The notes: generated by a model from the letters alone, not told the origin. Numbered from the stretch's first letter, positions 8,601-17,091 are shown. The stretch: 34,685 nt of DNA from Clostridiales bacterium (GCA_018376855.1 JAHAAN010000002.1:1-34685); one strand, 5' to 3'. A program made the numbers and translations.

Positions 8601-9868
8601 CCAAGCCTGCGGCATACCGTCGGGCAGAATTCACAAAGCAAATGTATCGGGACGGGTATACCATTTTAGCGCCGCAAATGAGTCCGATTCATTTTGATAT
8701 ACTTGAACCGGTGTTTCGCCGTTACGGGTTCCAAGTGGAAATTTTGGATAACGACAACCGAACAGCCATTGAAACCGGGCTGAAATTTGTTAATAACGAC
8801 GCATGCTTTCCGTCCATCACCGTTGTAGGTCAGATCATGGAAGCCGTTCTTTCCGGAAAATATAACACAGACCGTCTTGCCGTAGTCATGACGCAAACGG
8901 GAGGCTGCTGCCGTGCCAGCAATTACGTGGGATTTATCCGAAAGGCGCTTGAGAAAGCCGGTCTCTCACATATTCCCGTGATTTCTCTTAACGGAAACGG
9001 CATGGAAAAAAATAAAGGCTTCTCCATCACGCCGGCCGCTTTGATTGACGCTATGCGCGCAATTATATACGGCGATCTTCTTATGAGATGCCTTTACCGA
9101 GTCCGCCCATATGAACAAACGGTCGGTTCCGCAAACGCTTTGCACCAAAAATGGAAAAACATCTGCATCGACTCCTTAACAAACAAACGAAGCCACTATT
9201 CCTACGCACAGGTATGCCGCGGAATCGTAAAGGATTTTGACCGCCTGCCCATTCATGAGAATCTGATAAAGCCTCGCGTGGGAATCGTAGGCGAGATTTT
9301 AGTAAAATATATGCCCTTAGCAAACAACCGTTTGGTAGAGCTGCTTGAAAAAGAGGGGGCGGAAGCCATTGTTCCTGATTTAATGGATTTTTTGAATTAC
9401 AGTGTGTTCAACGGAGATTTTAAGCATAAATATCTCGGCACAAAATGGATCACCTCCGCGACCGCAAAAGCAGGCGTCGGCGCTTTACGCACCTTGCGCA
9501 GGCCGGCAATCGCCGCGCTGAAGGCAAGTCGGCGTTTTGAAGCGCCGCTGCCCATTGAAAAAATCGCTGAGCTTGCCAAACCGTTTTTATCACTCGGTAA
9601 TCAATACGGCGAAGGCTGGTTCCTCACAGGCGAAATGGCCGAGCTCCTTACCTCAGGCGTGCCTAATATCATATGTATTCAGCCCTTTGCGTGCCTTCCG
9701 AATCATGTTGTCGGCAAGGGAGTAATTAAAGCGCTTAAAAAGAGCTATCCTTATGCCAATATTGCCGCCGTGGATTATGACCCGGGCGCCAGTGAAGTTA
9801 ATCAGCTGAACCGCATCAAGCTGATGTTATCGCAGGCGCGAAAAGCCCATTATAAGCTTGATAAATAG
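5630..9868 (+). CDS. 2-hydroxyacyl-CoA dehydratase activase-like protein, double ATPase with dehydratase-like tail
   Basis: Activases of this family use ATP to push one electron into 2-hydroxyacyl-CoA or benzoyl-CoA type enzymes through a [4Fe-4S] cluster held between two subunits. Two tandem ASKHA ATPase modules are visible: GIDIGSTTAKL near residue 8 and GIDAGSTTTKL near residue 321. Each keeps the cluster cysteine pair: Cys124 (CAGGTGSF) with Cys163 (RCGVFAKS), and Cys443 (CSSGCGSF) with Cys482 (RCTVFMNS). The spacing is 39 residues in both. A cysteine knuckle follows at 603/606/610/629. The middle resembles DUF2229 (about 670-870). The last third, with GGCCRASNY and CIQPFACLPNHVVGKG, resembles a dehydratase subunit. 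A single 1412-residue chain may thus form an intramolecular cluster site. AAGGAGG supports the start. No dehydratase genes lie nearby, so the partner and substrate are unknown. Confidence 0.9.
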   Translation: MQTYRAGIDIGSTTAKLVLLDADDRILYGEYRRHCAHIQETLKDLLQEARSRVGSCLLRMKITGSGSINLGKALGIPFEQEVVAVASALQMAAPETDVAIELGGEDAKIIYFAGGLDERMNGVCAGGTGSFIDQMAALLQTDALGLNAAAAQYKEIYPIAARCGVFAKSDIQPLINDGVSTADLAASIFQAVVNQTISGLACGKPIRGRVAFLGGPLHFLPELKNAFIRTLRLTPETVVDPACSHLFAAMGAALEAGDADAVELDALIGKLEAGVSMNFELKRLSPLFENRGDYEAFCERHGKAVVKKAGLRAYHGDCFLGIDAGSTTTKLALIGSKGELLYSFYAGNQGSPIETSMRAIEELFRQLPADARIARSCSTGYGEALLKAAFCLDEGEVETIAHCTAAAFFDPQVDCVLDIGGQDMKCIKLKNHSVDTVLLNEACSSGCGSFIENFANSLGYSAEEFAQKALFAENPVDLGTRCTVFMNSNVKQAQKEGASVSDISAGLAYSVIKNALFKVIKLADAKDLGSHIVVQGGTFYNKAVLRAFEQISGTEAICPDISGIMGAFGAALLAKSRYHGQPTTMLTAGEILNLTYQTSTVHCGRCSNRCMLTVNTFPGGRRYITGNRCEKGLGNANAGNTGANLVEYKRRRIFDYEPLSEADAPRGILGIPRVLNMYENFPFWATFFKALGFRCVLSPFSSRKIYELGMDSIPSESECYPAKLAHGHVQWLINKGISTIFHPCVFYERQETPNAQNHFNCPIVISYPENLKNNVEAITDGNVRYIHPFIAFTSQNTAADRLVKICKKEWGIGEKEVRSAAALAWSEQQKAKEDIRTEGKRVLSEMEHACKTGIVLAGRPYHIDPEINHGIPEMIASYGLCVFTEDSLPIDFTPERPLRVVDQWVYHSRLYSAAEFVRARNDLELIQLNSFGCGLDAVTADQICEILEGSKKLYTVLKIDEVNNLGAARIRVRSLLAAMKMRAEQGIQAEPKPAAYRRAEFTKQMYRDGYTILAPQMSPIHFDILEPVFRRYGFQVEILDNDNRTAIETGLKFVNNDACFPSITVVGQIMEAVLSGKYNTDRLAVVMTQTGGCCRASNYVGFIRKALEKAGLSHIPVISLNGNGMEKNKGFSITPAALIDAMRAIIYGDLLMRCLYRVRPYEQTVGSANALHQKWKNICIDSLTNKRSHYSYAQVCRGIVKDFDRLPIHENLIKPRVGIVGEILVKYMPLANNRLVELLEKEGAEAIVPDLMDFLNYSVFNGDFKHKYLGTKWITSATAKAGVGALRTLRRPAIAALKASRRFEAPLPIEKIAELAKPFLSLGNQYGEGWFLTGEMAELLTSGVPNIICIQPFACLPNHVVGKGVIKALKKSYPYANIAAVDYDPGASEVNQLNRIKLMLSQARKAHYKLDK

Positions 9869-9953
9869 ACCGCTGAGAAAAAAATAATATTTTGCTAAAA
9901 GCACTTTATTCTTACTGCACCCAAAATAGGCGCTTCAAGAGGTTATAAAGAAT

Positions 9954-10018
9954 TGTTAAGAGAGCATAATGGGAGAATTTACATTCTGCAATTGGCAATC
10001 CCCCTCACCCCCTTGACA
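9954..10018. repeat. 65-nt dispersed intergenic repeat, copy A
   Basis: The block begins TGTTAAG (9954-9960) and ends CTTGACA (10012-10018), an imperfect terminal inverted repeat. Its interior matches 28831-28894 over its length with one indel and mostly transition differences, for example the shared ATTCTG core (9983-9988). It lies 85 bp after the activase-like gene. Confidence 0.6.
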
Positions 10019-10290
10019 TGAAAAAAATTGTTTTGCAGAAAAGATACGAAAAAACATAAAACAACTGTTTCCGATTAGCAGAGTTGGCTTCACAGCAGTT
10101 AAAAGCGTATTAAGCGGTCTTTCATATTACCAAAAGATTCCTCTGGTTATATCTTCCCCTTACTGTTCATTTCCGCCTGGTTTTAAGGGTTTACGAATTA
10201 CAAAAATACTTAAATCACTAAGCGGCAGCACGCAGTTTAAATAAAATCCCCCAACAGTTACATTCTTTCAATTGCATTACTTTAATATAC
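10019..10290. other. AT-rich intergenic stretch without recognised gene
   Basis: The stretch lies between the 65-nt repeat and the terminator downstream of dnaA. I see no coding potential, no RNA gene signature and no strong inverted repeat. Confidence 0.5.
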
Positions 10291-10314
10291 AAAAAAGCAG
10301 CACTCTTGCTGCTT
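10291..10314 (-). terminator. Intrinsic terminator for the dnaA transcript
   Basis: AAGCAGCA (10295-10302) pairs with TGCTGCTT (10307-10314) across a CTCT loop, and the minus strand runs into six T residues (A tract at 10291-10296 on the plus strand). It lies about 160 bp past the dnaA stop. A weaker interrupted hairpin lies closer at 10408-10436 (AAGGTT/AACCTT with inner GCTT/AAGC). Confidence 0.75.
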
Positions 10315-10475
10315 ATCTCATTTCTGCTGTTGATCTATCCCGCTGTTAAATCAATGAATATCATGATATTATTTTTATTTGCATTATTAAAATTATCATT
10401 TGCTTAAAAGGTTAAGCTTTGCGAAGCATAAACCTTCTGTGAATTTATATTCTTTTTAAGCAAACAGAAAGCTTA

Positions 10476-11804
10476 TCAAAGCCCCTGCAATCTGCGTTCG
10501 ATATCCTCCACATAAGCTTTTAACGTAGGATCGGTACGCATAGATTGGCGAACCTTTCCGATTCCGTTAATGACTGTAGAATGATCCCTTCCGCCGAATT
10601 CATCGCCGATACGCGGATAGGACAAATCTGTCAGCTCACGGCAAAGGTACATGGCAACATGTCTGGGCGTAACAATGACGGCATCGCGTTTTTTTCCCAC
10701 CATCTCATCTACGTCCACATCAAAATAAGAGGCTACCGCATCCTTAATCTTTTGCGCCGTAAGCTGCTTTTTCTGAGCGGCATGATAATCCTTTAAAGCC
10801 TCCGATACAATTTCATAGTTGATTTCCTTGCCCATAATGTTTGCGTATGCCACTACACGCTTTAGGGAACCTTCCAACTCACGAACGTTATCAGACGCGC
10901 GTTCCGCAATAAAAAACAGCAGCTCATCATCCAAGTAAGCGCCGCAGGCCTCTGCCTTCAAACGAAGAATCGCCACCCGCGTTTCCAGATCCGGAGGAGT
11001 GATATCCACGATCAAGCCCCCTTCAAAACGGGAACGAAGTCTGTCCTCCAGCGTGGCAATTTCTCTCGGCGGCCGATCGGAGGTAATAATGATTTGCTTA
11101 TTGGCGCTGACTAATTCATTGATGTTGTGAAACATTTCCTCCTGCGTGCGTTCCTTACGGGTCAAAAACTGAATATCATCGATCATCAGCACATCCACGT
11201 TTTCGCGGTAATAAGCGCGGAATTCTGCCGATCTGTTGCGGGAAACAAGATCGATAAATTCGTTTGTATATTTCTCACAAGTGGTGTAAAGCACGCGCAT
11301 AGCCGGATTTTGATCCAGAATATAGTTCCCGATCGCATGCATCAAATGGGTTTTTCCCAACCCTACGCCGCCGTAAATAAATAACGGATTATTTAACATT
11401 GCAGGAGATTCCGCTACGCTCAGCGCTGCAGCTTGGGCAAACTGATTGCCGGAGCCTATGACAAAGGTATCAAACGTATACTTCTCGTTAAGCATTGGGC
11501 GTTTTGCAGTATCGTCACGGCGGTTCAGAATATCCTGCGCTTCCGATTGCAGCAGCAGCTTGATCTGCAGCTCACCGTTTGCCGCCATATTAACAGCAGA
11601 CTGCATATGCATCATATATCCGCTTTTCGTGGTTAGCTGTTTGCGATGAATTTCAGAAGGAACAATTAAATAAATCGTACCGTCCCTTAAAATCAACGGT
11701 TTAATAGAACTAAACCATGTCATATACGGAACCTTTCCGATCTCATTCGTGTTTTTTAACACTTGGGAAGCTGAATCCCAAATTTTGTTCACATCCTGCT
11801 GCAT
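10476..11804 (-). CDS. dnaA: Chromosomal replication initiator protein DnaA
   Basis: DnaA binds 9-mer DnaA boxes and melts the origin when loaded with ATP. The 442-residue form begins MQQDVNKIWDSASQVL, a normal domain I. The AAA+ domain has Walker A GGVGLGKT, Walker B VLMIDDIQF and the arginine-rich LEDRLRSRFEGGL block. Domain IV ends with the box-binding helix GGRDHSTVINGIGKV. I chose the ATG at 11804 because GGAAGGAG lies eight bases upstream. A GTG at 11831 with its own GAGGGGG would add nine residues and is a real alternative. The gene points away from dnaN, is separated from it by eight genes, and is divergent from gltX. DnaA boxes directly upstream suggest autoregulation, origin function or both. 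Confidence 0.97.
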   Translation of the reverse strand: MQQDVNKIWDSASQVLKNTNEIGKVPYMTWFSSIKPLILRDGTIYLIVPSEIHRKQLTTKSGYMMHMQSAVNMAANGELQIKLLLQSEAQDILNRRDDTAKRPMLNEKYTFDTFVIGSGNQFAQAAALSVAESPAMLNNPLFIYGGVGLGKTHLMHAIGNYILDQNPAMRVLYTTCEKYTNEFIDLVSRNRSAEFRAYYRENVDVLMIDDIQFLTRKERTQEEMFHNINELVSANKQIIITSDRPPREIATLEDRLRSRFEGGLIVDITPPDLETRVAILRLKAEACGAYLDDELLFFIAERASDNVRELEGSLKRVVAYANIMGKEINYEIVSEALKDYHAAQKKQLTAQKIKDAVASYFDVDVDEMVGKKRDAVIVTPRHVAMYLCRELTDLSYPRIGDEFGGRDHSTVINGIGKVRQSMRTDPTLKAYVEDIERRLQGL

Positions 11805-11874
11805 TGCAATGACTCCTTCCTGATCCTTCACACCCCTACCCCCTCAAAAGCGCTGTTGATGCTGTTTGCGGGAG

Positions 11875-12186
11875 TTATCCACAACCAGTGGATAAATTCT
11901 ATATACAGTATGCATGAAAAAATCCTATACAAGGTATAGAATAACCCTTTTTGTAAAACCTGCGGAAAACCCGAAGGTTTGCATAAAAACGGCGTTTTTT
12001 TGAGATAGAATTCGAAAAAAACGCTTTTGTGGAAAACTATGTTGAGAATAATGCGCTTTTTAGAGCGAATGAATTGTATACATCATACCAAAAAAACTGT
12101 GGATAATCAATAATTTTTTTAATTTTTTTGCAGATTTTTTTGCAAAAATTACACTTATACTATATATGGTATGGCAGTATTCCACA
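11875..12186. other. Candidate oriC segment: DnaA boxes and AT-rich tract between dnaA and gltX
   Basis: Five DnaA-box-like 9-mers lie here: TTATCCACA (11875-11883), AGTGGATAA (11887-11895), TGTGGAAAA (12028-12036), TGTGGATAA (12098-12106) and TATTCCACA (12178-12186). Two are perfect consensus. A T-rich tract at 12110-12150 follows the perfect box at 12098 and could be the unwinding element. Inverted repeats lie between the boxes: CTATAC-AAG-GTATAG (11925-11939) and GCGTTTTTTT (11992-12001) with AAAAAAACGC (12015-12024). It may be the active origin or a dnaA autoregulatory region left after gene movement. Confidence 0.6.
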
Positions 12187-12237
12187 AGATACAATTAAAA
12201 ATAACGTTTTTTTATATTTTTATTTCTCATAAAACTA

Positions 12238-12246
12238 TGGTATAAT
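12238..12246 (+). promoter_or_regulatory. Extended -10 promoter of gltX
   Basis: TGG directly before TATAAT (12241-12246) forms an extended -10 element. No good -35 box lies at 17 bp. It is about 90 bp before the gltX start. Confidence 0.5.
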
Positions 12247-12334
12247 ACTCTATATTAATAGCATAGCATGTCCTTCGGGTATAGAGAAAAAATTGTGCCC
12301 GCAGCGGATAAAAAAACAGAAAGGGTTTGAAAAA

Positions 12335-13780
12335 ATGGTCAGAACAAGATTTGCGCCCAGCCCTACAGGGTATATGCATGTGGGGAATTTACGCAGCGCA
12401 TTATACGCATATTTATTTGCCCGCAAAAACAAAGGCTCTTTTGTGCTGCGTGTGGAAGATACGGATCAGGAACGATATGTGCCTGAAGCGCTTTCCGTAA
12501 TCTTTGACACGCTGCGCGAAACGGAAATTATTTACGATGAAGGGCCGGATAAGGACGGCGGATACGGGCCGTATGTGCAGTCCGAACGCAGAGAGCTTTA
12601 CCGGCAGTATGCGCATAAGCTGGTAGAAAGCGGCGCAGCGTATTATTGCTTCTGCACGCCGGAGGAGCTTGAAACACGCCGCACTGAAGCTGAAGCGAAG
12701 GGCGAAACCTTTAAATACGATAAAAAATGCATGAATCTTTCTAAGGAAGAGATTCAAGCGCGTATTGCACGCGGAGATTCCTATGTCATTCGCCAGAATA
12801 CGCCCACGGAAGGCACCGTAACCTTTGATGATATGATCTTCGGCAGTATTACGGTGGAGTGCGGCACGCTGGACGATATGGTTCTTCTTAAAGCGGACGG
12901 GCTTCCGACATACAACTTCGCCAACGTAGTGGACGACCACCTTATGAACATTACCCATGTGCTGCGGGGCAGCGAATACCTTTCCAGCACACCAAAATAT
13001 TCCCTGCTGTATGCCGCTTTTGGGTGGCAGGAACCAAAATATGTACATTTGCCGCTCATTATGAAAGACGCGCACAACAAGCTTTCCAAGCGCAACGGGG
13101 ACGCCAGCTATCAGGATCTGCGCGCCAAAGGATATTTAATGGACGCGATTGTCAATTATATCGCTTTGCTCGGGTGGAATCCGGGAACAAATCAAGAGGT
13201 CTTTTCGCGCGAAGAGCTTACGGAAGCCTTTGATCTTTCCGGTATCAGCAAATCCCCCGCATTGTTTGATCCGCTCAAGCTGCGGTGGATGAACGGAGAG
13301 CATATTAAACGCCTTTCACCGGAAAAATTCTTGGAGCTGGCCTCCCCGTGGTTGGATCAGAGCATCGCTAAAGGGCGCTATGATTATGCCAAGCTTTCCG
13401 CGCTCTTACAGCCCAGATGCGAGGTCTTGGGAGAAATTCCGCAGATGATCGAATTTTTGCCGCAGGTTGCCTCCTATGAAAAAGAGCTTTATGAGCATAA
13501 AAAATTCAAACTTACGCAGGAAATCGCCTTGCAGGCGCTGCGTTTAGCGGAAGCAGCGCTCTCCGCACTTCCGAACTGGTCGCAGGAAAGTCTGCACGAA
13601 TGCATGCTTTCTCTTGCTGCGCAAAACGCTATGAAGAACGGACAAATACTTTGGCCGGTTCGCGTAGCGCTTTCGGGGCTGCCCTCTACCCCCGGCGGAG
13701 CGATTGAGCTGGCGGACATTTTGGGAAAGGAAGAAACGCTTTCCCGCATTCGCGCAGGAATCGAATTTTTATCAGCTTAA
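12335..13780 (+). CDS. gltX: Glutamate-tRNA ligase
   Basis: This class I synthetase attaches glutamate to tRNA-Glu (and often tRNA-Gln in Clostridia). The 481-residue protein starts MVRTRFAPSPTGYMHVGNL, with the HIGH-type motif at about residue 15. The KMSKS-type motif appears as KLSKRNGD near residue 249, and the C-terminal anticodon-binding region is of normal length. The ATG at 12335 fits the conserved family N-terminus. An upstream in-frame TTG at 12293 would add 14 residues of no family resemblance and is rejected. It is followed 21 bp later by the tldD-like gene with which it probably forms an operon. No T-box is visible in its leader. Confidence 0.97.
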   Translation: MVRTRFAPSPTGYMHVGNLRSALYAYLFARKNKGSFVLRVEDTDQERYVPEALSVIFDTLRETEIIYDEGPDKDGGYGPYVQSERRELYRQYAHKLVESGAAYYCFCTPEELETRRTEAEAKGETFKYDKKCMNLSKEEIQARIARGDSYVIRQNTPTEGTVTFDDMIFGSITVECGTLDDMVLLKADGLPTYNFANVVDDHLMNITHVLRGSEYLSSTPKYSLLYAAFGWQEPKYVHLPLIMKDAHNKLSKRNGDASYQDLRAKGYLMDAIVNYIALLGWNPGTNQEVFSREELTEAFDLSGISKSPALFDPLKLRWMNGEHIKRLSPEKFLELASPWLDQSIAKGRYDYAKLSALLQPRCEVLGEIPQMIEFLPQVASYEKELYEHKKFKLTQEIALQALRLAEAALSALPNWSQESLHECMLSLAAQNAMKNGQILWPVRVALSGLPSTPGGAIELADILGKEETLSRIRAGIEFLSA

Positions 13781-13801
13781 CAGGAAAGGAGCTAAGCGGT
13801 C

Positions 13802-15190
13802 ATGATCGCTAAAAAGGATCTCGAACAGGCGCTTGCACGCGCCATGAAAACCGGCGCGGATTTCGCGGAAATTTTCTGTCAGGACAGTATGCGCCATTCA
13901 TTGGGAATGATCGACTGTGCCTTAGAATCGGCTGTATCGGCACAGGAGCGCGGTGTAGGAATACGCATCCTTTGCGGAACACGCTGCATATACGCTTACG
14001 GAAACGATCTTTCGCTTTCGGGCTTGCTGCATTTAGCAGACAGCGTTGCAGCCGCGCTTGACGGGCCTTGCTTAAAGCAGCAGGATATCTTGCTTACGCC
14101 GATGAAGATTTCTTCCATTCATCCTATTTTAAAAAACGGTTCGGATTTTGATTATCGCAAAAAAGCAGAAGCGATCCGTGCCGCGCACGACAGCGCCCGC
14201 ACTTACAGCAGCGAGATCGTTCAGGTCTCCGTTTCTCTTGCCGACAGTATGCATGAAATTCTCATCGCCAACAGCGAAGGCTTGCTGGTGCAGGATCAGC
14301 GCGCTTATACGCGCCTGCGGATTTCCGCGATCGCCTCTAACGGTACGGAAAATCAAAGCGGCAGCGAAAGCCCCGGCGCGCATATGGGGCTTGAATTTTT
14401 GGATACGATCAACGCCGAAGAACTTGGGCGCGCGTCTGCAAAGCAAGCGGTTACTATGCTTCATGCACCGCTTTGCCCTGCAGGAACAATGCCCGTGGTA
14501 ATGGAAAACGGCTTCGGCGGCGTGATTTTTCACGAAGCATGCGGCCATTCGCTGGAAGCAACAAGCGTAGCACGCGGAAATTCCGTATTCTGCGGCAAAC
14601 TTGGAGAGAAAATCGCAAGCGAAAAGGTATCAGCTTTTGATGACGGCACTATTCCGAACGCTTGGGGTTCGCTCAACATCAGTGATGAAGGAGAAAAAAC
14701 ACAGCGCATTCAGCTGCTCGACCACGGTATTCTCAAAAGCTATATGATCGACCGCTTGGGAAGCAGACGAATGAACCTGCCCTCTACCGGCAGCGGCCGC
14801 AGACAGGGGTACACCTATGCGCCGACCTCACGCATGACAAACACCTATATTGCTGCCGGAGAAGACGATAACGAGGAAATGATCTCTTCCGTGGAATATG
14901 GGTTATATGCCAAAAGCATGGGCGGCGGAAGTGTGAATCCCGTAACCTGCGAGTTTAATTTTGCCGTTCGTGAAGGCTACCTGATCGAAAACGGAAGGAT
15001 CACTGCGCCTGTACGCGGAGCAACGCTGATAGGAAAAGGGCATGAGGTGCTTTTGAATATCGACCGTGTAGGGCGCAATATGTGCATGGCGCAGGGAATG
15101 TGCGGTTCGGAAAGCGGTTCGATTCCCACAAACGTCGGCCAGCCGCGTATCCGTATCTCCTCCATAACCGTAGGCGGTAAAGCGGAATAA
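13802..15190 (+). CDS. TldD family metalloprotease
   Basis: TldD-type proteins are zinc-dependent peptidases, known in Escherichia coli for trimming microcin and CcdA with TldE as heterodimer partner. The key HExxxH motif is HEACGH at residues 244-249, inside the conserved block ENGFGGVIFHEACGHSLEA. The glycine-rich C-terminal segment (MGGGSVNP, then GATLIGKG) is also typical. Length (462 residues) matches the family. AAAGGAG precedes the ATG. Many genomes carry tldE/pmbA next door, but here the gene follows gltX and no inactive partner is visible in the window. It could be a TldD homologue working alone or with a partner elsewhere. Confidence 0.88.
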   Translation: MIAKKDLEQALARAMKTGADFAEIFCQDSMRHSLGMIDCALESAVSAQERGVGIRILCGTRCIYAYGNDLSLSGLLHLADSVAAALDGPCLKQQDILLTPMKISSIHPILKNGSDFDYRKKAEAIRAAHDSARTYSSEIVQVSVSLADSMHEILIANSEGLLVQDQRAYTRLRISAIASNGTENQSGSESPGAHMGLEFLDTINAEELGRASAKQAVTMLHAPLCPAGTMPVVMENGFGGVIFHEACGHSLEATSVARGNSVFCGKLGEKIASEKVSAFDDGTIPNAWGSLNISDEGEKTQRIQLLDHGILKSYMIDRLGSRRMNLPSTGSGRRQGYTYAPTSRMTNTYIAAGEDDNEEMISSVEYGLYAKSMGGGSVNPVTCEFNFAVREGYLIENGRITAPVRGATLIGKGHEVLLNIDRVGRNMCMAQGMCGSESGSIPTNVGQPRIRISSITVGGKAE

Positions 15191-15412
15191 CAAAAAAACA
15201 AAAGAAAATGCCTATCCGTTGTAGTAAACGGTTAATATTATAATATCAAAACTTGATTGCACAGCCAACTATCCGAAATATAAAACTATAAGGCAAAGAG
15301 AAATTTTAAATGTGTTTTTGATTAAAAAATTTCCTATATAACCAAAAGATGCAGCCTAAACTAGAATGATTTAAAAATCAACCATTTGCTAATAGATTAA
15401 TAATATTTAACA

Positions 15413-15439
15413 AAGCTGCTGTTTTGCAGCTTATTTTTT
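15413..15439 (+). terminator. Intrinsic terminator after the gltX-tldD operon
   Basis: AAGCTGC (15413-15419) pairs with GCAGCTT (15426-15432), followed by ATTTTTT. It lies 220 bp after the tldD-like stop. The stretch between (15191-15412) is AT-rich and shows no gene. Confidence 0.65.
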
Positions 15440-15481
15440 GCAGTAAGCATTTTGACAGGCTTAGCTGACAAATTTAAACGA

Positions 15482-16447
15482 TCAAACATCCTGACAGAAA
15501 AAAATTCTTTCCACAATTTCCGCAACGTCTGCCATTACACAAACCGCCTGCATTTGGGCACGCAGCTTGGAAGCGCCGCTCAAGCCATGGGTATAGGCGC
15601 ATAAGTGCTTACGCATCTGCTTCATGGCATTTTCTTCACCCTTTAACGCACATAGCTGCTCTGCATGACGCAGAATCAGCTCACCTCTCTCCCTTGCGGA
15701 GGGCATTTCATAAACCTTTCCGAGAAGTGTATTGGAAATTTCAAGAAATATCCACGGATTTCCGAATGCTGCTCGGCCAATCATAACGCCGTCGCAGCCC
15801 GTTTTTTTCAACATAGAAAGCGCCGCTTCACCATTTTGCACATCGCCGTTTCCAATCACGGGAATTCCTACAGCTTCCTTAACCTCCCGAATAATTTGCA
15901 GATCCGCCTTGCCGCTATACCCCTGTTCCCGCGTTCTGCCATGCACCGTAATGGCTGCAGCGCCGGCTCGCTCCGCAAGACGAGCAATCTCCACTGCATT
16001 TATATGGTCGCCGTCCGCTCCGGATCTGATCTTTACTGTAACGGGAACGGCTGCATTTTTTGCTGCCGCATGAACCAGCTCATACACAAGCGAGGGGCGC
16101 TCAAGCAGTGCGCTTCCCTCTCCATTGGAAACAATTTTGCGGGCAGGGCATCCCATATTGATATCAATAGCCGCAAACCCATTCAAAATAGGGTTTTTAG
16201 CCTGCTCCGCTATAATATCAGGATCACTGCCGAACAATTGCACGCCGCACGGAACACGGTCATATTTCAGTGAAAGCAATTCCTGCGTATTGCGGTTTTC
16301 ATAAAGAAGCCCCTTTGCACTGATCATTTCAGTAAAGGTCATAGCGGCGCCCTGCTCCGCGCAGAGTCCGCGAAACACGCTATCCGTAATTCCGGCCATT
16401 GGAGCAAGAAATATTTTGTTTTTGATATTTAAATTTCCGATCTTCAC
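15482..16447 (-). CDS. dusB: tRNA-dihydrouridine synthase DusB
   Basis: This FMN enzyme reduces specific uridines in the tRNA D-loop. The sequence begins KIGNLNIKNKIFLAPMAGITD and contains the signature INMGCPARKI with the catalytic cysteine, then ITVHGRTREQ and GNGDVQN of the phosphate-binding barrel strands. Length (321 residues) is normal. The start codon is GTG at 16447, overlapping the tmk stop by four bases (GTGA), so the two genes are translationally coupled. It is the last gene of the decarboxylase-tmk-dusB operon. Confidence 0.95.
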   Translation of the reverse strand: MKIGNLNIKNKIFLAPMAGITDSVFRGLCAEQGAAMTFTEMISAKGLLYENRNTQELLSLKYDRVPCGVQLFGSDPDIIAEQAKNPILNGFAAIDINMGCPARKIVSNGEGSALLERPSLVYELVHAAAKNAAVPVTVKIRSGADGDHINAVEIARLAERAGAAAITVHGRTREQGYSGKADLQIIREVKEAVGIPVIGNGDVQNGEAALSMLKKTGCDGVMIGRAAFGNPWIFLEISNTLLGKVYEMPSARERGELILRHAEQLCALKGEENAMKQMRKHLCAYTHGLSGASKLRAQMQAVCVMADVAEIVERIFFCQDV

Positions 16448-17091
16448 TTGTTACCGCCTTTTTTTCCGCAAATATTCAGCTGTTCACAAGCAAGATTCCA
16501 AATACGTTCGGCTGTTTCGTATTTTGTAAAATCTCCTACCGCTAAACGATACACGGAAGGATCTTCCTGCACGATTTTCTGAAATCCTTCATACACTTTA
16601 TGGTGAAAGCTGTTTCCCTGAATTTCCATGCGGTCATTCTGTTCCGCTCCGCCCTTTCTGAGAAACGAAGCTGTTTCATCAATTTCTAAAAAAAATGTCA
16701 AATCAGGCTTAACGCCCTGCATAGCTAATTCATTAAGCATATGAACCGTTTGCAGCTCTATTCCCCGCGCATAACCCTGATATGCTAAAGTAGAATGAAT
16801 ATAACGATCGCAAAGCACGATTTTTCCGTCTTTCAACGCAGGCGCAATAACTTCGTGAACATGCTGCGCTCTTGCAGCTTCATATATCAAAAGCTCCCCA
16901 AGCGCACAAAGGCTTTCATTTTCAGCATCAAGCACAATATTGCGCAGCTTTTCGGCAATCTCACAGCCGCCCGGTTCTCTTGTAACAAGAGTTTCATACC
17001 CGGCATCTTGCAGCCTTTCGGAAAGAAAACGTATCTGCGTGCTTTTTCCCGCTCCGTCCGTACCTTCAAAGGTAATAAAATAACCCTTCAT
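16444..17091 (-). CDS. tmk: Thymidylate kinase
   Basis: The enzyme phosphorylates dTMP to dTDP for DNA synthesis. Visible motifs are the P-loop FEGTDGAGKST near residues 8-18, the TREPGG block (DRX-type substrate site) and CDRYIHSTLAYQG. The ATG at 17091 gives 215 residues, the usual family length, beginning MKGYFITFEG. An upstream in-frame start at 17121 adds ten residues without family resemblance. The kinase follows the decarboxylase gene after 53 bp and overlaps dusB by four bases. In Bacillus the same yaaO-tmk order lies near the origin. Confidence 0.96.
   Translation of the reverse strand: MKGYFITFEGTDGAGKSTQIRFLSERLQDAGYETLVTREPGGCEIAEKLRNIVLDAENESLCALGELLIYEAARAQHVHEVIAPALKDGKIVLCDRYIHSTLAYQGYARGIELQTVHMLNELAMQGVKPDLTFFLEIDETASFLRKGGAEQNDRMEIQGNSFHHKVYEGFQKIVQEDPSVYRLAVGDFTKYETAERIWNLACEQLNICGKKGGNK

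Noticed and set aside
12293..12335. Upstream TTG start for gltX
   Set aside because: The extra 14 residues do not resemble GluRS, while the ATG at 12335 gives the conserved N-terminus.
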